A DNA stretch of 64,000 nucleotides, from contig CAVPPH010000002.1 of NCBI GenBank assembly GCA_963707275.1, positions 124,001 to 188,000 on the forward strand. The letters run 5' to 3'. A program made the translations under genes and the position numbers. Shown here piece after piece: positions 1-8,370 of the stretch. The notes beneath the pieces were generated by a model, which was not told the DNA's origin, made no database searches, and saw only the letters and a list, made by a program, of their open reading frames with translations. The stretch is from JACKBK01 sp963707275 (GTDB lineage Bacteria > Chloroflexota > Anaerolineae > JAAEKA01). The stretch's first letter is position 1. The number at the start of each line of letters is the position of its first letter.

Positions 1-22
1 GCCTCGCAGTGACAGTGAGGCG

Positions 23-289
23 CTATTTTTCAAGCAGAAGTCTGAGGTCAGAGATGCGATGGTGTCTCTGGCCTCTTTGTTTTGTCAGCGAGCTGTCGAG
101 CGCGACCAGAAGCTTCTCCGTGCTGCCGGCGATCTCGGCGACGGCCTGATCGAACGCCTCCTGGTTGGCTTTCGACGGCTTACGGTAGCCGCTGACCTTG
201 CGCACGAACTGCAAGGCAGCCGCGCGGACTTCTTCTTCGGTCGGCGCCTGGTCGTCAGGCCGCCGTAACTGTACGATGCTTCGACACAT
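23..289 (-). CDS. DUF2277 family protein
   Basis: An 88-residue protein starting MCRSIVQLRRPDDQAPTEEE. The opening MCR-I, the EVRAAALQFVRKVSGY block and the following KPSKANQEAFDQAV stretch are the hallmark of the small DUF2277 family, whose function is unknown. The length matches the family (about 85-95 aa), so it appears complete. It is transcribed leftwards from a short AT-rich spacer that carries a 9-bp perfect inverted repeat (327-350). Family assignment is firm; no role can be inferred from its neighbours. Confidence 0.85.
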   Translation of the reverse strand: MCRSIVQLRRPDDQAPTEEEVRAAALQFVRKVSGYRKPSKANQEAFDQAVAEIAGSTEKLLVALDSSLTKQRGQRHHRISDLRLLLEK

Positions 290-326
290 GAGTCACCACC
301 GGGATTGCAAACAAAGTATAGATGAC

Positions 327-350
327 TTTGTAAACCGAATAGTTTACAAA
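327..350. promoter_or_regulatory. Operator-like inverted repeat
   Basis: Perfect 9-bp arms TTTGTAAAC and GTTTACAAA surround a 6-nt centre in the only AT-rich spacer of this end of the window, about 40 bp upstream of the DUF2277 start. The shape suits a dimeric repressor site. A TATACT hexamer lies between it and the gene on the minus strand. No regulator gene is adjacent, so the role is inferred. Confidence 0.4.
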
Positions 351-364
351 ATAGGCTAAGACTG

Positions 365-781
365 TCAATGGCCGCGCAGGTGGTCGACGGTCACGCGGAC
401 GGCAACCGAGTACACCTGTGCGAACTGCTCTGCCGTCATGCCGATGCGCTGCATTCCCGCGCTGTACTTCTCAACGTAGGCAGACACCTGGTCGGCCGGC
501 GGCGCGTTGCCGTCGTTGACCGCCGTGCCGGTCAACACGACGATGTCGCCGCCCATGCCGTCGCCATCCAGGTTGAGCGCAACGCGCGGACTTCGAGCGA
601 TGTGCTCCAGCTTGCGCGTGCCGGGCCGGCTGTAGATCAGCAGGCTGCCTTCCTGCCACAGGAACCAGACCGGCCGCGGCTGCGGCGTTCCGGTCGCGTC
701 TACAGTGGTCAGCCAGCCGATGCGTTCCTCTGCCAGCCGCCGCGCGACGCGTTGCCCGAATTCAGTGTTAAGGTCGATCAT
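365..781 (-). CDS. F420-dependent oxidoreductase-like split-barrel protein (TIGR03667 type)
   Basis: A 138-residue flavin/F420 split-barrel protein of the pyridoxamine-phosphate-oxidase superfamily. It shows RRLAEERIGWLTTVDATGTP, then QPRPVWFLWQEGSLLIYS and KLEHIARSPRVALNLDGDG, the order seen in TIGR03667 proteins of actinobacteria and Chloroflexota. These bind deazaflavin F420 or flavin in the cytoplasm; substrates are mostly unknown. The length is normal and the frame is intact. It starts 2 nt after the stop of the upstream SH3 gene (783), so the two are probably cotranscribed. F420 versus FMN use cannot be decided from sequence alone. Confidence 0.8.
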   Translation of the reverse strand: MIDLNTEFGQRVARRLAEERIGWLTTVDATGTPQPRPVWFLWQEGSLLIYSRPGTRKLEHIARSPRVALNLDGDGMGGDIVVLTGTAVNDGNAPPADQVSAYVEKYSAGMQRIGMTAEQFAQVYSVAVRVTVDHLRGH

Positions 782-782
782 G

Positions 783-2093
783 TTACTCCTCCGTGGATTC
801 CAGATAGTCGGCGGCGCTCCAACCCGCGCCCTCTTCGCCCTCGACTTGCCACCAGGTCAGTCCGGCTGCTTCCACCGGTCCGCCGATGACGACCAGAGTC
901 GCGCCGTCTTCGAATCGGGCCACGATTTCGGCGTCGGTGGTGGCGGCCGCCCGGCCCATCAGCGGCACACCGTCGGTCTTCACCACGACGAGGTCGCCGA
1001 TGCGGATCTGCGGTCGCGGCGTCGCAGTTGCCGTGGGAACGGGCGACGCACTGGGCGATGGCTGGGCGACGACCTGCACCGGCGTCGGGTTGCCTGGCGC
1101 TGAGGCCGTCGCCGGTTGCGCGGTCGCGGCAGTCTGCGCTCTGCTGTTCACAACCGGCGTTCGCGGCGCTGTGACCGCGTTCGCCAGGTTGCTACCCAGC
1201 CCGGCCAGCACGCGGGGTGCGACGCCTACAGTGTTCTCCAGTCCCCGCAAAACCAGCGCCAGCGAGTTGCCGGCCCGCGCTGTGAGACGTTGGTTGCGAC
1301 CGGTGAACGGGATCAGCAGCAGCGTCGCCAGCAGCAGCACGATGGCTGCCGCGGCCAGCACCCGCAGCGGCCCGACGGCGCGGATGAAGCGCCAGAGGTA
1401 GCGAACGGCCAAGACCGCGACTGCCAGCGCCAGCAGCGCGGGGATCAACGCCAGCGGCCAGGGAACCGGCCGGCGGGCAGCCGCGTTGGCTGCGAACCCG
1501 ATCAGCAGCGCCACAGGCAGGATCAGGACGAGACCAAGGATCAGCGACCGCCAGGGGATAGCTCGCTTCGGTGCAGCCGGTGCGGCCTGCGTGGCTGCAA
1601 GCTGCCGCGATAACGCTTGAATGCGCGCATCGGCCGCGTCCAACTCCTGCTTTTGCGCTTTCAGCGCCAGCGCGGCCTCTTGCAGCAACTGGTCGTCGTC
1701 GGGCATCGATTCCGGGGCTACGACACCGGGCGGCGCGCCGCCGAACAGCCGCGGCCAGGCAGCCAGCGCCAGTCCGACATATTCATCCGCCAGCGGGCGA
1801 TACTGGTCAAGGTTGTAGGTCGTGTAGGGATGCGCGTAGCGGTTGCGCAACTCAGCCAACTCGGCGACGTTCCAGGCTGCTGCCAGGTTGGGCAGGACGG
1901 TCTCGAATTTCTGCGCGAACGCCAGCTCGCGGGCCGCCTCAGCGCTGAGTTGGGCGTCCAACGCGCGCTCCAGCGCGGTCTGGATGCCCAGCGCGACCTC
2001 CAGAAAATCGGCGCGGCCACGCGCCTGTTCATAGTGTTTGAGGAAAAGGGTTAAGCGTCGTTTGGTTTCGTTGAGATCGATGGTGTCTTGCAT
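783..2093 (-). CDS. Membrane protein with C-terminal bacterial SH3 domain
   Basis: A 436-residue protein. Residues 1-140 form a helical, charged domain with repeated Ala/Glu helices and the phrase NRYAHPYTTYNLDQYRP. A coiled-coil-like stretch follows (about 145-175). Three hydrophobic segments come next: about 186-207, 213-232 and 243-262. An Ala/Thr/Pro-rich linker (310-365) leads to a bacterial SH3-like module (about 366-430) with GVPLMGRAAATTDAEIVARF and WWQVEGEEGAGWSAADYLE. SH3 modules of this sort usually bind cell-wall peptides, so the C-terminus is probably outside. The N-terminal domain is not recognised. It is followed at once by the F420-type gene. Confidence 0.65.
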   Translation of the reverse strand: MQDTIDLNETKRRLTLFLKHYEQARGRADFLEVALGIQTALERALDAQLSAEAARELAFAQKFETVLPNLAAAWNVAELAELRNRYAHPYTTYNLDQYRPLADEYVGLALAAWPRLFGGAPPGVVAPESMPDDDQLLQEAALALKAQKQELDAADARIQALSRQLAATQAAPAAPKRAIPWRSLILGLVLILPVALLIGFAANAAARRPVPWPLALIPALLALAVAVLAVRYLWRFIRAVGPLRVLAAAAIVLLLATLLLIPFTGRNQRLTARAGNSLALVLRGLENTVGVAPRVLAGLGSNLANAVTAPRTPVVNSRAQTAATAQPATASAPGNPTPVQVVAQPSPSASPVPTATATPRPQIRIGDLVVVKTDGVPLMGRAAATTDAEIVARFEDGATLVVIGGPVEAAGLTWWQVEGEEGAGWSAADYLESTEE

Positions 2094-2129
2094 CTGTGTC
2101 CCTGCCCGGCGGAATGCGCGGCGGCCAGC

Positions 2130-3321
2130 CTATAGCAGGCGCTCGTGCTCTCCATGGAGGTGCTCCAGCTTCGCCAGCCGGCGGAAGCTGAAGGGGTTTG
2201 TTGTGTCGTCTGACTTACCGGTCATCAGATCGGCCAGCAGGCGGGCCGCGCCAGGCGCTGCCATTATGCCGTGGCCGCTGTAGCCGGTGCTGAAGTAGAG
2301 GCCCGCGATCTGCGGGTGCGGACCGATGATCGGCTTGTCGTCGGGGGTCACCGTGTACTGGCCCGCCTGCAGGAAAACCTGGTCGCTTTTCAGCGTCTCG
2401 GCCACCTCCAGCCAGAAGGGACACAGACGATATACGCCCTCGATCACCTCGTGGACGAACATCGGGTTGGTGCGCACGTCGTCCATCGGTTCGCCGGGCG
2501 GCTCACTGGCCTGTGCCCACGCCAGCGCGGCGCCCGGTTTCTCCGGCCGCCAGTGTGCGCCCGTGTCCTGGTCGACCAGCATCGGCGCGTCCTGCGGGAT
2601 CAGCGGGTGCTGGCCGATGGTGACCCGGTGGCGGCGCAGGATGCGCAGCGGCAACTCTGCACCGGCCAGCGCGGCCACCCGCTGCGAGTAGGGGCCGGCT
2701 GCGACCACCACCGCCGAAACTGAAAATCTGACCCCGGTCAGTGTTAAGGGAAACGACTTGTCCGCTGCGCAATTCGATTCCGGTCACGGTCGTGCGCAGG
2801 AGTACCGGGCGCGCCGGACGCTCGGGCGAAGCCGATGGCTGCCTCGTGGGCGGCCAGCCAGCCGTCCCGTTGGCGAAAGGTGCCGGCGACGATCTCTTCG
2901 GCCGCTGCATAGGGAAAGCGGCGGCGTACCTCGTCTCCGGTCAGCAATTCCACGTCGTCCAGCCGGCGGCCTGCTGCGATCGCCACCCGTGCCCGCATTC
3001 GGTCCGCGCCAGCATCGGTGGTGGTCAGGAACAGGTAGCCCTGCTGGTGCAGGCCGATGTGGACGTCGGGCAGTCCGACGTTCTCGTTGAACTGCTCATA
3101 GAAGGCGATGCTCTCGCGCATCATCGCGATGTTTTCCGGCTCGGCGAACTGGGCGCGCATCGCTTCCATGGAGCGGGATGTGGTCAGGTTGGCCAGCGCG
3201 GGCAGCCGCTCAATGATGACCGGTTTCAGCCCGGCGCGGCTGAGGAAGAAAGCCGCCGCCGCGCCGCTGATGCCGCCGCCGATGATCGCTACATCGGCGG
3301 TTCGAAAGTTGTCTGCGTCAT
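2130..3321 (-). CDS. FAD-dependent amine/sarcosine-oxidase-like oxidoreductase (frame broken)
   Basis: A DAO-family flavoenzyme read in pieces. The dinucleotide fold ADVAIIGGGISGAAAAFFLS is followed by SRSMEAMRAQF, and the C-terminal half has TVTPDDKPIIGPHPQIAGLY and STGYSGHGIMAAPGAARLLA, typical of sarcosine/glycine-oxidase relatives. ATG 3321 has a GAGGA ribosome site and lies 15 nt after the transglutaminase gene. Frame breaks fall near 2715 and 2815 (one extra base each). A third, just after the start near 3300, needs two bases removed or one added. With these repaired the length is about 396 aa, normal for the family. It ends the ATP-grasp/alpha-E/transglutaminase operon; the substrate is unknown. 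True pseudogene versus sequence error is unresolved. Confidence 0.75.
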
Positions 3322-3336
3322 AACCTGTCTTCCTCG

Positions 3337-4296
3337 CTACTGCTGCTGTTGCTGCTGTTGTTGGTCGATGCGTCTTGGCGGCGGCGGCGGGGCGGCGATC
3401 GTGGTCATCAGCACCTTTTCCTCGGCGTCCAGCGGGATGTAGGACTGCGCGATGCGCACGCTGACACCTAGTTCGCTGGCTGCCCGACCCTTGAAGACGC
3501 CGCGGGTCGGCGGCACGTCGGCGTAGTCCCGTCCCTCGGCGACCCGGATGTGCCGCTCGCCGGCCACCAGATTGTTGGTCGGATCGAAGCCGCGCCAGCC
3601 CAGGCCCGGCAGGAAGGCCTCGACCCACGCGTGGCTGGCATCTTCCTCGGAGCGGTCGTGCCGATGGTCGTTGCGCTGGTGATACAGGTAGCCGCTGACG
3701 TAGCGGCAGGGAATGCCCAGCCCGCGTACCAGCGTGATCATGATGTGGCTGAAGTCCTGGCAAACGCCGCGCCGGCTCGCGATCGCCTCGTCGATGGCGG
3801 AGTCGACGGTGGTGCTCTGCGGCACGTAGCTGAAGACGCCGTAGAGCGCGCGGTTCAGCTCCAGCAGGGTTGACAGCGGGTCGCGGCTGCGATCGACACG
3901 CAGCTCGGCAGCCAGATCCTCCAGCAGCGGCGTCGGACGGGCGAAGAGGCTGGGCTGGATGTAGTCCCAGAATTCGCCGCCGGCCGCCAGCCCGTCCAGG
4001 TCGTCCCAGACCGTCTGTGGCAGGCTCTCTGGCAGCGGCGGCAGCGGCTCGATCTCGACCGTCAACTCGGCCAGCAGGAAAAGCTGGTCGTGCTGGCCGG
4101 GGATGTCGAAATGGTGGACGACGTTGCCCTGGTGGTCGTGGTAGCTGGTGGGCCGGGTGTGCGGCCGGACCGTCAGGTTGAACTCGACGCAGCGCTGGTT
4201 GCCGTCGGAGCGCGGCTGCATGTGCACTTCCATGATGCTTTCCCGGATCGGCGCGCTGTAGCCGTAGCGGGTGATGTGCCGGGTGAGATAGATCAT
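3337..4296 (-). CDS. Transglutaminase-like cysteine protease family protein
   Basis: A 319-residue protein with the bacterial transglutaminase N-terminal beta domain (MIYLTRHITRYGYSAPIRES). The papain-like core has its Cys in RRGVCQDFSHIMITLVRGLG, its His in SHAWVEAFLPGLGWRGFDPT and the Asp in that last block, so the triad is complete. Such proteins are encoded with alpha-E and circularly permuted ATP-grasp proteins in many bacteria, a set proposed to make or cleave amide/peptide bonds. ATG 4296 overlaps the alpha-E stop by 4 nt (translational coupling). Oddity: the C-terminus is RID followed by eight glutamines, from a CAG/CAA microsatellite just before the stop. The frame is intact. Confidence 0.85.
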   Translation of the reverse strand: MIYLTRHITRYGYSAPIRESIMEVHMQPRSDGNQRCVEFNLTVRPHTRPTSYHDHQGNVVHHFDIPGQHDQLFLLAELTVEIEPLPPLPESLPQTVWDDLDGLAAGGEFWDYIQPSLFARPTPLLEDLAAELRVDRSRDPLSTLLELNRALYGVFSYVPQSTTVDSAIDEAIASRRGVCQDFSHIMITLVRGLGIPCRYVSGYLYHQRNDHRHDRSEEDASHAWVEAFLPGLGWRGFDPTNNLVAGERHIRVAEGRDYADVPPTRGVFKGRAASELGVSVRIAQSYIPLDAEEKVLMTTIAAPPPPPRRIDQQQQQQQQ

Positions 4297-5258
4297 ACGA
4301 GCGTCGTGAGCTTGTCTTCAACCGAATAGGCGATGTAGCTGTCGTGGACGCCGCTGTGGATCTGTGCGCTCAGGCTCTGGACGGTATCCAGGTGACGTCG
4401 CAGGCCGCCGGCGATCAGTTCGTCGATCTGCTCGTAGTCCAGCATCGCCTTCAGCCGGCCAGCACGGCGGATCAGCAGGTTGTTGCGGCGCGTGTCGGTC
4501 AGGTCGGCGATAAACTCCAACGCGGCGCGCATCTGGCTGGCAGCAAAGTTGACCGAGAAGGGGAAGGTGTCGTTGAGTAATAAGAACTCGGCAACCTCGT
4601 CGAACTGCAACTCGGCGCTGTAGACCTTGCAGTAGGCTTCGAAGGCGGTGCAACTGCGCAGCAGGCCCAGCAGTTCGAGATACTGGTCGGCGCCATGCAG
4701 CGCAGCCGCCATCTGTTCGTCGATGTGAGCGTTGAGCAGCGCGGCGACATTGCCGGCGCGTTCGGTGAACTGACCAAGCTGGATGAAGTGCCAGCCCTCG
4801 CCGCGGTTCATGGTCGAGTCGGTGATGCCCTGAAACAGGTGCGCGCCCTGCTTGACGGACGAGAGGAACTCGCTGGACTGGCCCCAGATGCGGTTGATGT
4901 TGGTGGTCTGCACGTCCAGATACAGCCGGTTGACCTGCTCCCACATTTCGCTGCTGATCAGCTCGCGCACCTGGCGGGCATTTTCACGCGCGATAGTCAT
5001 GTGGTGGGCGATGGAGGGGCCGCTGTCTTCGTCGAAGGCCAGGAAGTTGGTGATGTGGCGCGGCTTGCGCGGCAGGTCATCCGGCGGGGTGACGTTCAGG
5101 CTGGCGAAGAGCGTTTCCCACGAGCGGGCCACAGCGGCCGGCGAGCGGTCGGGGATCATGTCGAGGGTCACGTCGAGCAGGCGCGCGGTGTGTTGCGCCC
5201 GCTCCAGGTAACGGCTCATCCAGTAGAGGTGATCGGCGACGCGCGATAACATGGCCAT
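4293..5258 (-). CDS. Alpha-E domain protein
   Basis: A 321-residue all-helical protein opening MLSRVADHLYWMSRYLERAQ, the signature of the alpha-E (DUF403) family. Further family blocks are ARENARQVRELISSEMWEQ and FIQLGQFTERAGNVAALL. The frame is complete. The gene sits between the circularly permuted ATP-grasp gene (ending 5260, 1 nt away) and the transglutaminase gene (4-nt overlap), with a GGAGGTG ribosome site inside the end of the former. This three-gene order is conserved in many phyla. Alpha-E proteins have no proven enzymatic role; the association suggests a partner or substrate carrier for the ATP-grasp ligase. Confidence 0.9.
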   Translation of the reverse strand: MAMLSRVADHLYWMSRYLERAQHTARLLDVTLDMIPDRSPAAVARSWETLFASLNVTPPDDLPRKPRHITNFLAFDEDSGPSIAHHMTIARENARQVRELISSEMWEQVNRLYLDVQTTNINRIWGQSSEFLSSVKQGAHLFQGITDSTMNRGEGWHFIQLGQFTERAGNVAALLNAHIDEQMAAALHGADQYLELLGLLRSCTAFEAYCKVYSAELQFDEVAEFLLLNDTFPFSVNFAASQMRAALEFIADLTDTRRNNLLIRRAGRLKAMLDYEQIDELIAGGLRRHLDTVQSLSAQIHSGVHDSYIAYSVEDKLTTLV

Positions 5259-5259
5259 G

Positions 5260-6735
5260 TTACACCTCCTCCCCGGTCAGCACCCAGGTGTCCTTGCTGC
5301 CGCCGCCCTGCGACGAGTTGACTACCAGCGAGCCGCGCCGCAGCGCCACCCGCGTCAGGCCGCCCGGCGCGATGGTGATTTCCCGACCTGTCAGCACGAA
5401 GGGGCGCAGATCGATGTGGCGCGCCTCGATCTGGCCGTCGATGAAGCAGGGCGCGCACGAAAGGTTGAGGGTCGGCTGGGCGATGTAGTTGCGCGGATTG
5501 GCGACGATGCGCTCTCGGAATTGCTCGCGCTGCTCAGCCGTGCTGTGCGGCCCGATGAGCATGTCGTAGCCGCCCGACTCGCCGACCGCTTTCACCACCA
5601 GTTTGTCGAGGTTGGCCAGGACGTGCTGGCGCGCTTTTTCGTCGGTTAACAGGAACGTCTCCACGTTGTCGAGGATCGTGTCCTCGTCCAGATAGTAGCG
5701 AATGATGGCCGGTACGTAGGCGTAGACCGCCTTGTCGTCGGCTACGCCCGTACCGACCGCGTTGGCCAGTGTGACGTTGCCGGCCCGGTAGGCGTTGAAC
5801 AGGCCCGGCACACCCAGGATCGAGTCGCGGCGAAAAGTCAACGGGTCCAGGAAGTCGTCGTCGACCCGGCGATAGACCACGTCAACCCGCTGCAGGCCGG
5901 CGGTGGTGCGCATGTAGACGTAGTTGTCGTGCGCCAGCAGATCGCGCCCTTCAACCAGCGGGATGCCCATCTGCCGCGCCAGGAAGGTGTGCTCGAAGTA
6001 GGCCGAGTTGAAGACGCCGGGCGTCAGCAGGACGATGGTCGGGTTGTCGGCGTGTTCAGGCGCCAGCGACGCCAGCGTGCTGAGCAGCGCCTGGCCGTAG
6101 TTCAGGATCGGCTGCACGCCGTAGTGGCGGAATTGCCCTGGAAAGACACGCTTCATCACCTGGCGGTTGGCCAGCATGTAGGAGACGCCGCTGGGCACGC
6201 GCAGGTTGTCCTCCAGCACCAGGAAGCGGCCGTCATCGACTCGCACCAGATCGGTGCCATCCACGGCGACGTAGATGCCGCGTGGCACGTCCACATCGCG
6301 CATCTCGCGCCGGTAGTGCGGCGCGCTGTAGACCAGATCCAGCGGCACGACCTTGTCCTTGAAGAATCTTGCCCTCGTGATAGATGTCGTGCAAGGAACA
6401 GGTTCAGCGCGGCCATCCGCTGGCGCAGCCCGCGCTCGATGACCGACCATTCCTTGCCGGTAAGGATGCGCGGCAGCAGATCGTAGGGGAAGATACGCTC
6501 AGTGCCCTGATCGTTGCTGTAGACTGTGAAGGTGATACCCTGGTTGAGGAACGACAGATCGGCGGCGTTCTGGCGCCGATTCAGCTCGTTGGCCGGGAGA
6601 GTGCGCAGATGCTGATACAACGCCTGGTAATGGTCGCGCGGCTGACGGTCACTGCCCAGAGAATTCATCGAAGGCCGGTCCGGCATCGTAGTGTTCCAGC
6701 AGATCGGGAGTCGCAACAGGGGTAGTGGCGGGCAT
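5260..6735 (-). CDS. Circularly permuted ATP-grasp ligase (frame broken)
   Basis: Type 2 circularly permuted ATP-grasp family, predicted to form an amide bond using ATP. Recognisable blocks in order: GITFTVYSNDQGTERIFPYD, IPRILTGKEW-like PRILTGKEWSVIERGLRQR, HDIYHEGKIL, VVPLDLVYSAPHYRREM, DGRFLVLEDNLRVPSGVSYM, NPTIVLLTPGVFNSAYFEH, VKAVGESGGYDMLIGP and QPTLNLSCAPCF. ATG 6735 has an AGGAG site. Three single extra bases near 6660, 6393 and 6361 break the frame; removing them gives 490 aa, the family length, and an exact multiple of three. It is first in the operon with alpha-E, transglutaminase and FAD oxidoreductase, behind a strong promoter at 6830-6858. Function is inferred from the family. 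Confidence 0.85.
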
Positions 6736-6829
6736 GGACTGCTCCTGCAGGCAAAAGGCGGTGGGCGATTGAAGGTTGCAACTCGTCGTCGAGGGGATGG
6801 CCGTCGCGGCCTGCTGTGCAATGGTGCGC

Positions 6830-6858
6830 ATTATAATACCCGGCATGATGCAATGCAA
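6830..6858 (-). promoter_or_regulatory. Sigma-70 promoter of the ATP-grasp operon
   Basis: On the minus strand TTGCAT (6858-6853) and a perfect TATAAT (6835-6830) are 17 nt apart, about 95 nt upstream of the ATP-grasp start. It is the best match in this region and faces the four-gene operon. Confidence 0.7.
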
Positions 6859-6960
6859 GCGCGACCAATCCTTGACTTGTCCGGCAAGGTCGAATACAGC
6901 GCCTGTTCACTCTGAGCGGACGAAGCTCTGTGCGTTCCATTCCCCCGTAGATGTGCTCAG

Positions 6961-8352
6961 CTATGCCAGTTCGATTCCGTGCACCTTGAGAGCATCCCAG
7001 AGAAGCAGCCGCAGTTCCGCCACGACCCGATCCTTAATCCTGGCATCCTCGACCCAGGCCAGCAGCACAAAGTTCATTGCAGACGCCTTAAACTCCACCA
7101 GTATCGCCGCCGGTGGCGGTTCGGTCATGACATCCGGGTGTTGTCTGGCGGTATCCACCAACATCTGCTGCACGACCCGCGGGTCGGCGCCCTTGCCAAC
7201 GCCGATTGGCACTCGGGCGCGCACGAACCGGTTGGAGCGGGTAAAGGTTTTCACCGTGCCGTTGAACCAGTCCTGGTTGGGGACGATGTACTCGACGTCA
7301 TCCAGGGTACGTACTGTCGTGGAGCGGATGCTCAACTTGTCGACCTCGCCTTCTGTGCCGGCAATCTCCACCCAGTCACCCGGACGCACGGACCCCTCGA
7401 AGAGGACAATGATACCGCCCAGAAAGTTCTTCAGTACATCCTGCAGCGCGAGGCCGACACCGATAGCCAGGCCGCCGGTGATCGCCGCGATGGTGGCGGT
7501 GTTGAGTTGCAGGACATGAAACACGGCGAACAGCCCGATGGCGATCAGGCCGTACTGGACCAGCGTCAGTATCGCATCCAGGGAGCCGCGGTTGGCCTCC
7601 TTGTCCCGCCCGGCAAGCGCCAGGATCAGGCTCTTGATGAGGCTGATCACCATGACCCAGACGTAGAATCCGAAGGTAGCCACGAAGACGCCGCCCAGGG
7701 TCAGCCAGTTGTCCTCCAGCGGCACGATGGTCGCGCCGCCCAGCGTATCCAGATTGACGACTGCGTCGAGCGCCAGGAGAATGACGACCATGGCGAAAAC
7801 CGGGCCGAACAGGCGGGTGCGGTAGTAGGTCACGGCGGTCTCGTTGCCGACCATGTACGCCAGCCCCATGGCCAGTCGATAGACCAGGAACACCCCGGCC
7901 AGGAAAGCCAGATCCAGCAGCAGGCCGCTGTACAACCCCGCTGCGACGAACAGCAAGTATCCGGCAACAAGCAACGCAACGATCAAAACCGGCAGCACGA
8001 TCTGCAGTCCCAACAGGTGGATGCGTCTACGCAAGCCCATCCGTCGGTTCACCGTGTCGGCCAACAGATCCTTTTTGGTCAGCAGGAGAACATACGAGTC
8101 GTCCTCGTCCGGGTCATCGGTCTCCGCCAGATGCTTTTTGGCGTCCGCCACCACCTGATCCCGGACCGTGGCGGCCTGCTCGTCATACCGGCGACTCAAG
8201 GCGCGGGTGATGGCACGCGCCAAAAACCAGGCCAACACCAGCGCCGCCAGTCCGGCCAGCAACTGGGCCTGCACGGCCGGCCGGCCCAGCAGCTTGAGAA
8301 TGCTCAACCAGAGATCAAGGAGCGTTGGAAAGAGAGTGGGCGAAGTCGTCAT
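6961..8352 (-). CDS. MscS-family mechanosensitive channel
   Basis: A 463-residue membrane protein. An N-terminal segment (about 20-48) precedes a charged cytoplasmic stretch. Four or more membrane segments follow between about 130 and 290. The MscS pore helix and beta domain are clear in ITGGLAIGVGLALQDVLKNF, GGIIVLFEGSVRPGDWVEI and VDKLSIRSTTVRTLDDVEYI, then VPNQDWFNGTVKTFTRS. Such channels release solutes under membrane tension. The gene lies 18 nt downstream of the double solute-binding lipoprotein, so the two are probably one operon. That pairing might couple ligand sensing outside to channel gating, but this is speculation. The frame is intact. Confidence 0.88.
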   Translation of the reverse strand: MTTSPTLFPTLLDLWLSILKLLGRPAVQAQLLAGLAALVLAWFLARAITRALSRRYDEQAATVRDQVVADAKKHLAETDDPDEDDSYVLLLTKKDLLADTVNRRMGLRRRIHLLGLQIVLPVLIVALLVAGYLLFVAAGLYSGLLLDLAFLAGVFLVYRLAMGLAYMVGNETAVTYYRTRLFGPVFAMVVILLALDAVVNLDTLGGATIVPLEDNWLTLGGVFVATFGFYVWVMVISLIKSLILALAGRDKEANRGSLDAILTLVQYGLIAIGLFAVFHVLQLNTATIAAITGGLAIGVGLALQDVLKNFLGGIIVLFEGSVRPGDWVEIAGTEGEVDKLSIRSTTVRTLDDVEYIVPNQDWFNGTVKTFTRSNRFVRARVPIGVGKGADPRVVQQMLVDTARQHPDVMTEPPPAAILVEFKASAMNFVLLAWVEDARIKDRVVAELRLLLWDALKVHGIELA

Positions 8353-8370
8353 GGCATATCTTCCTCCGCG

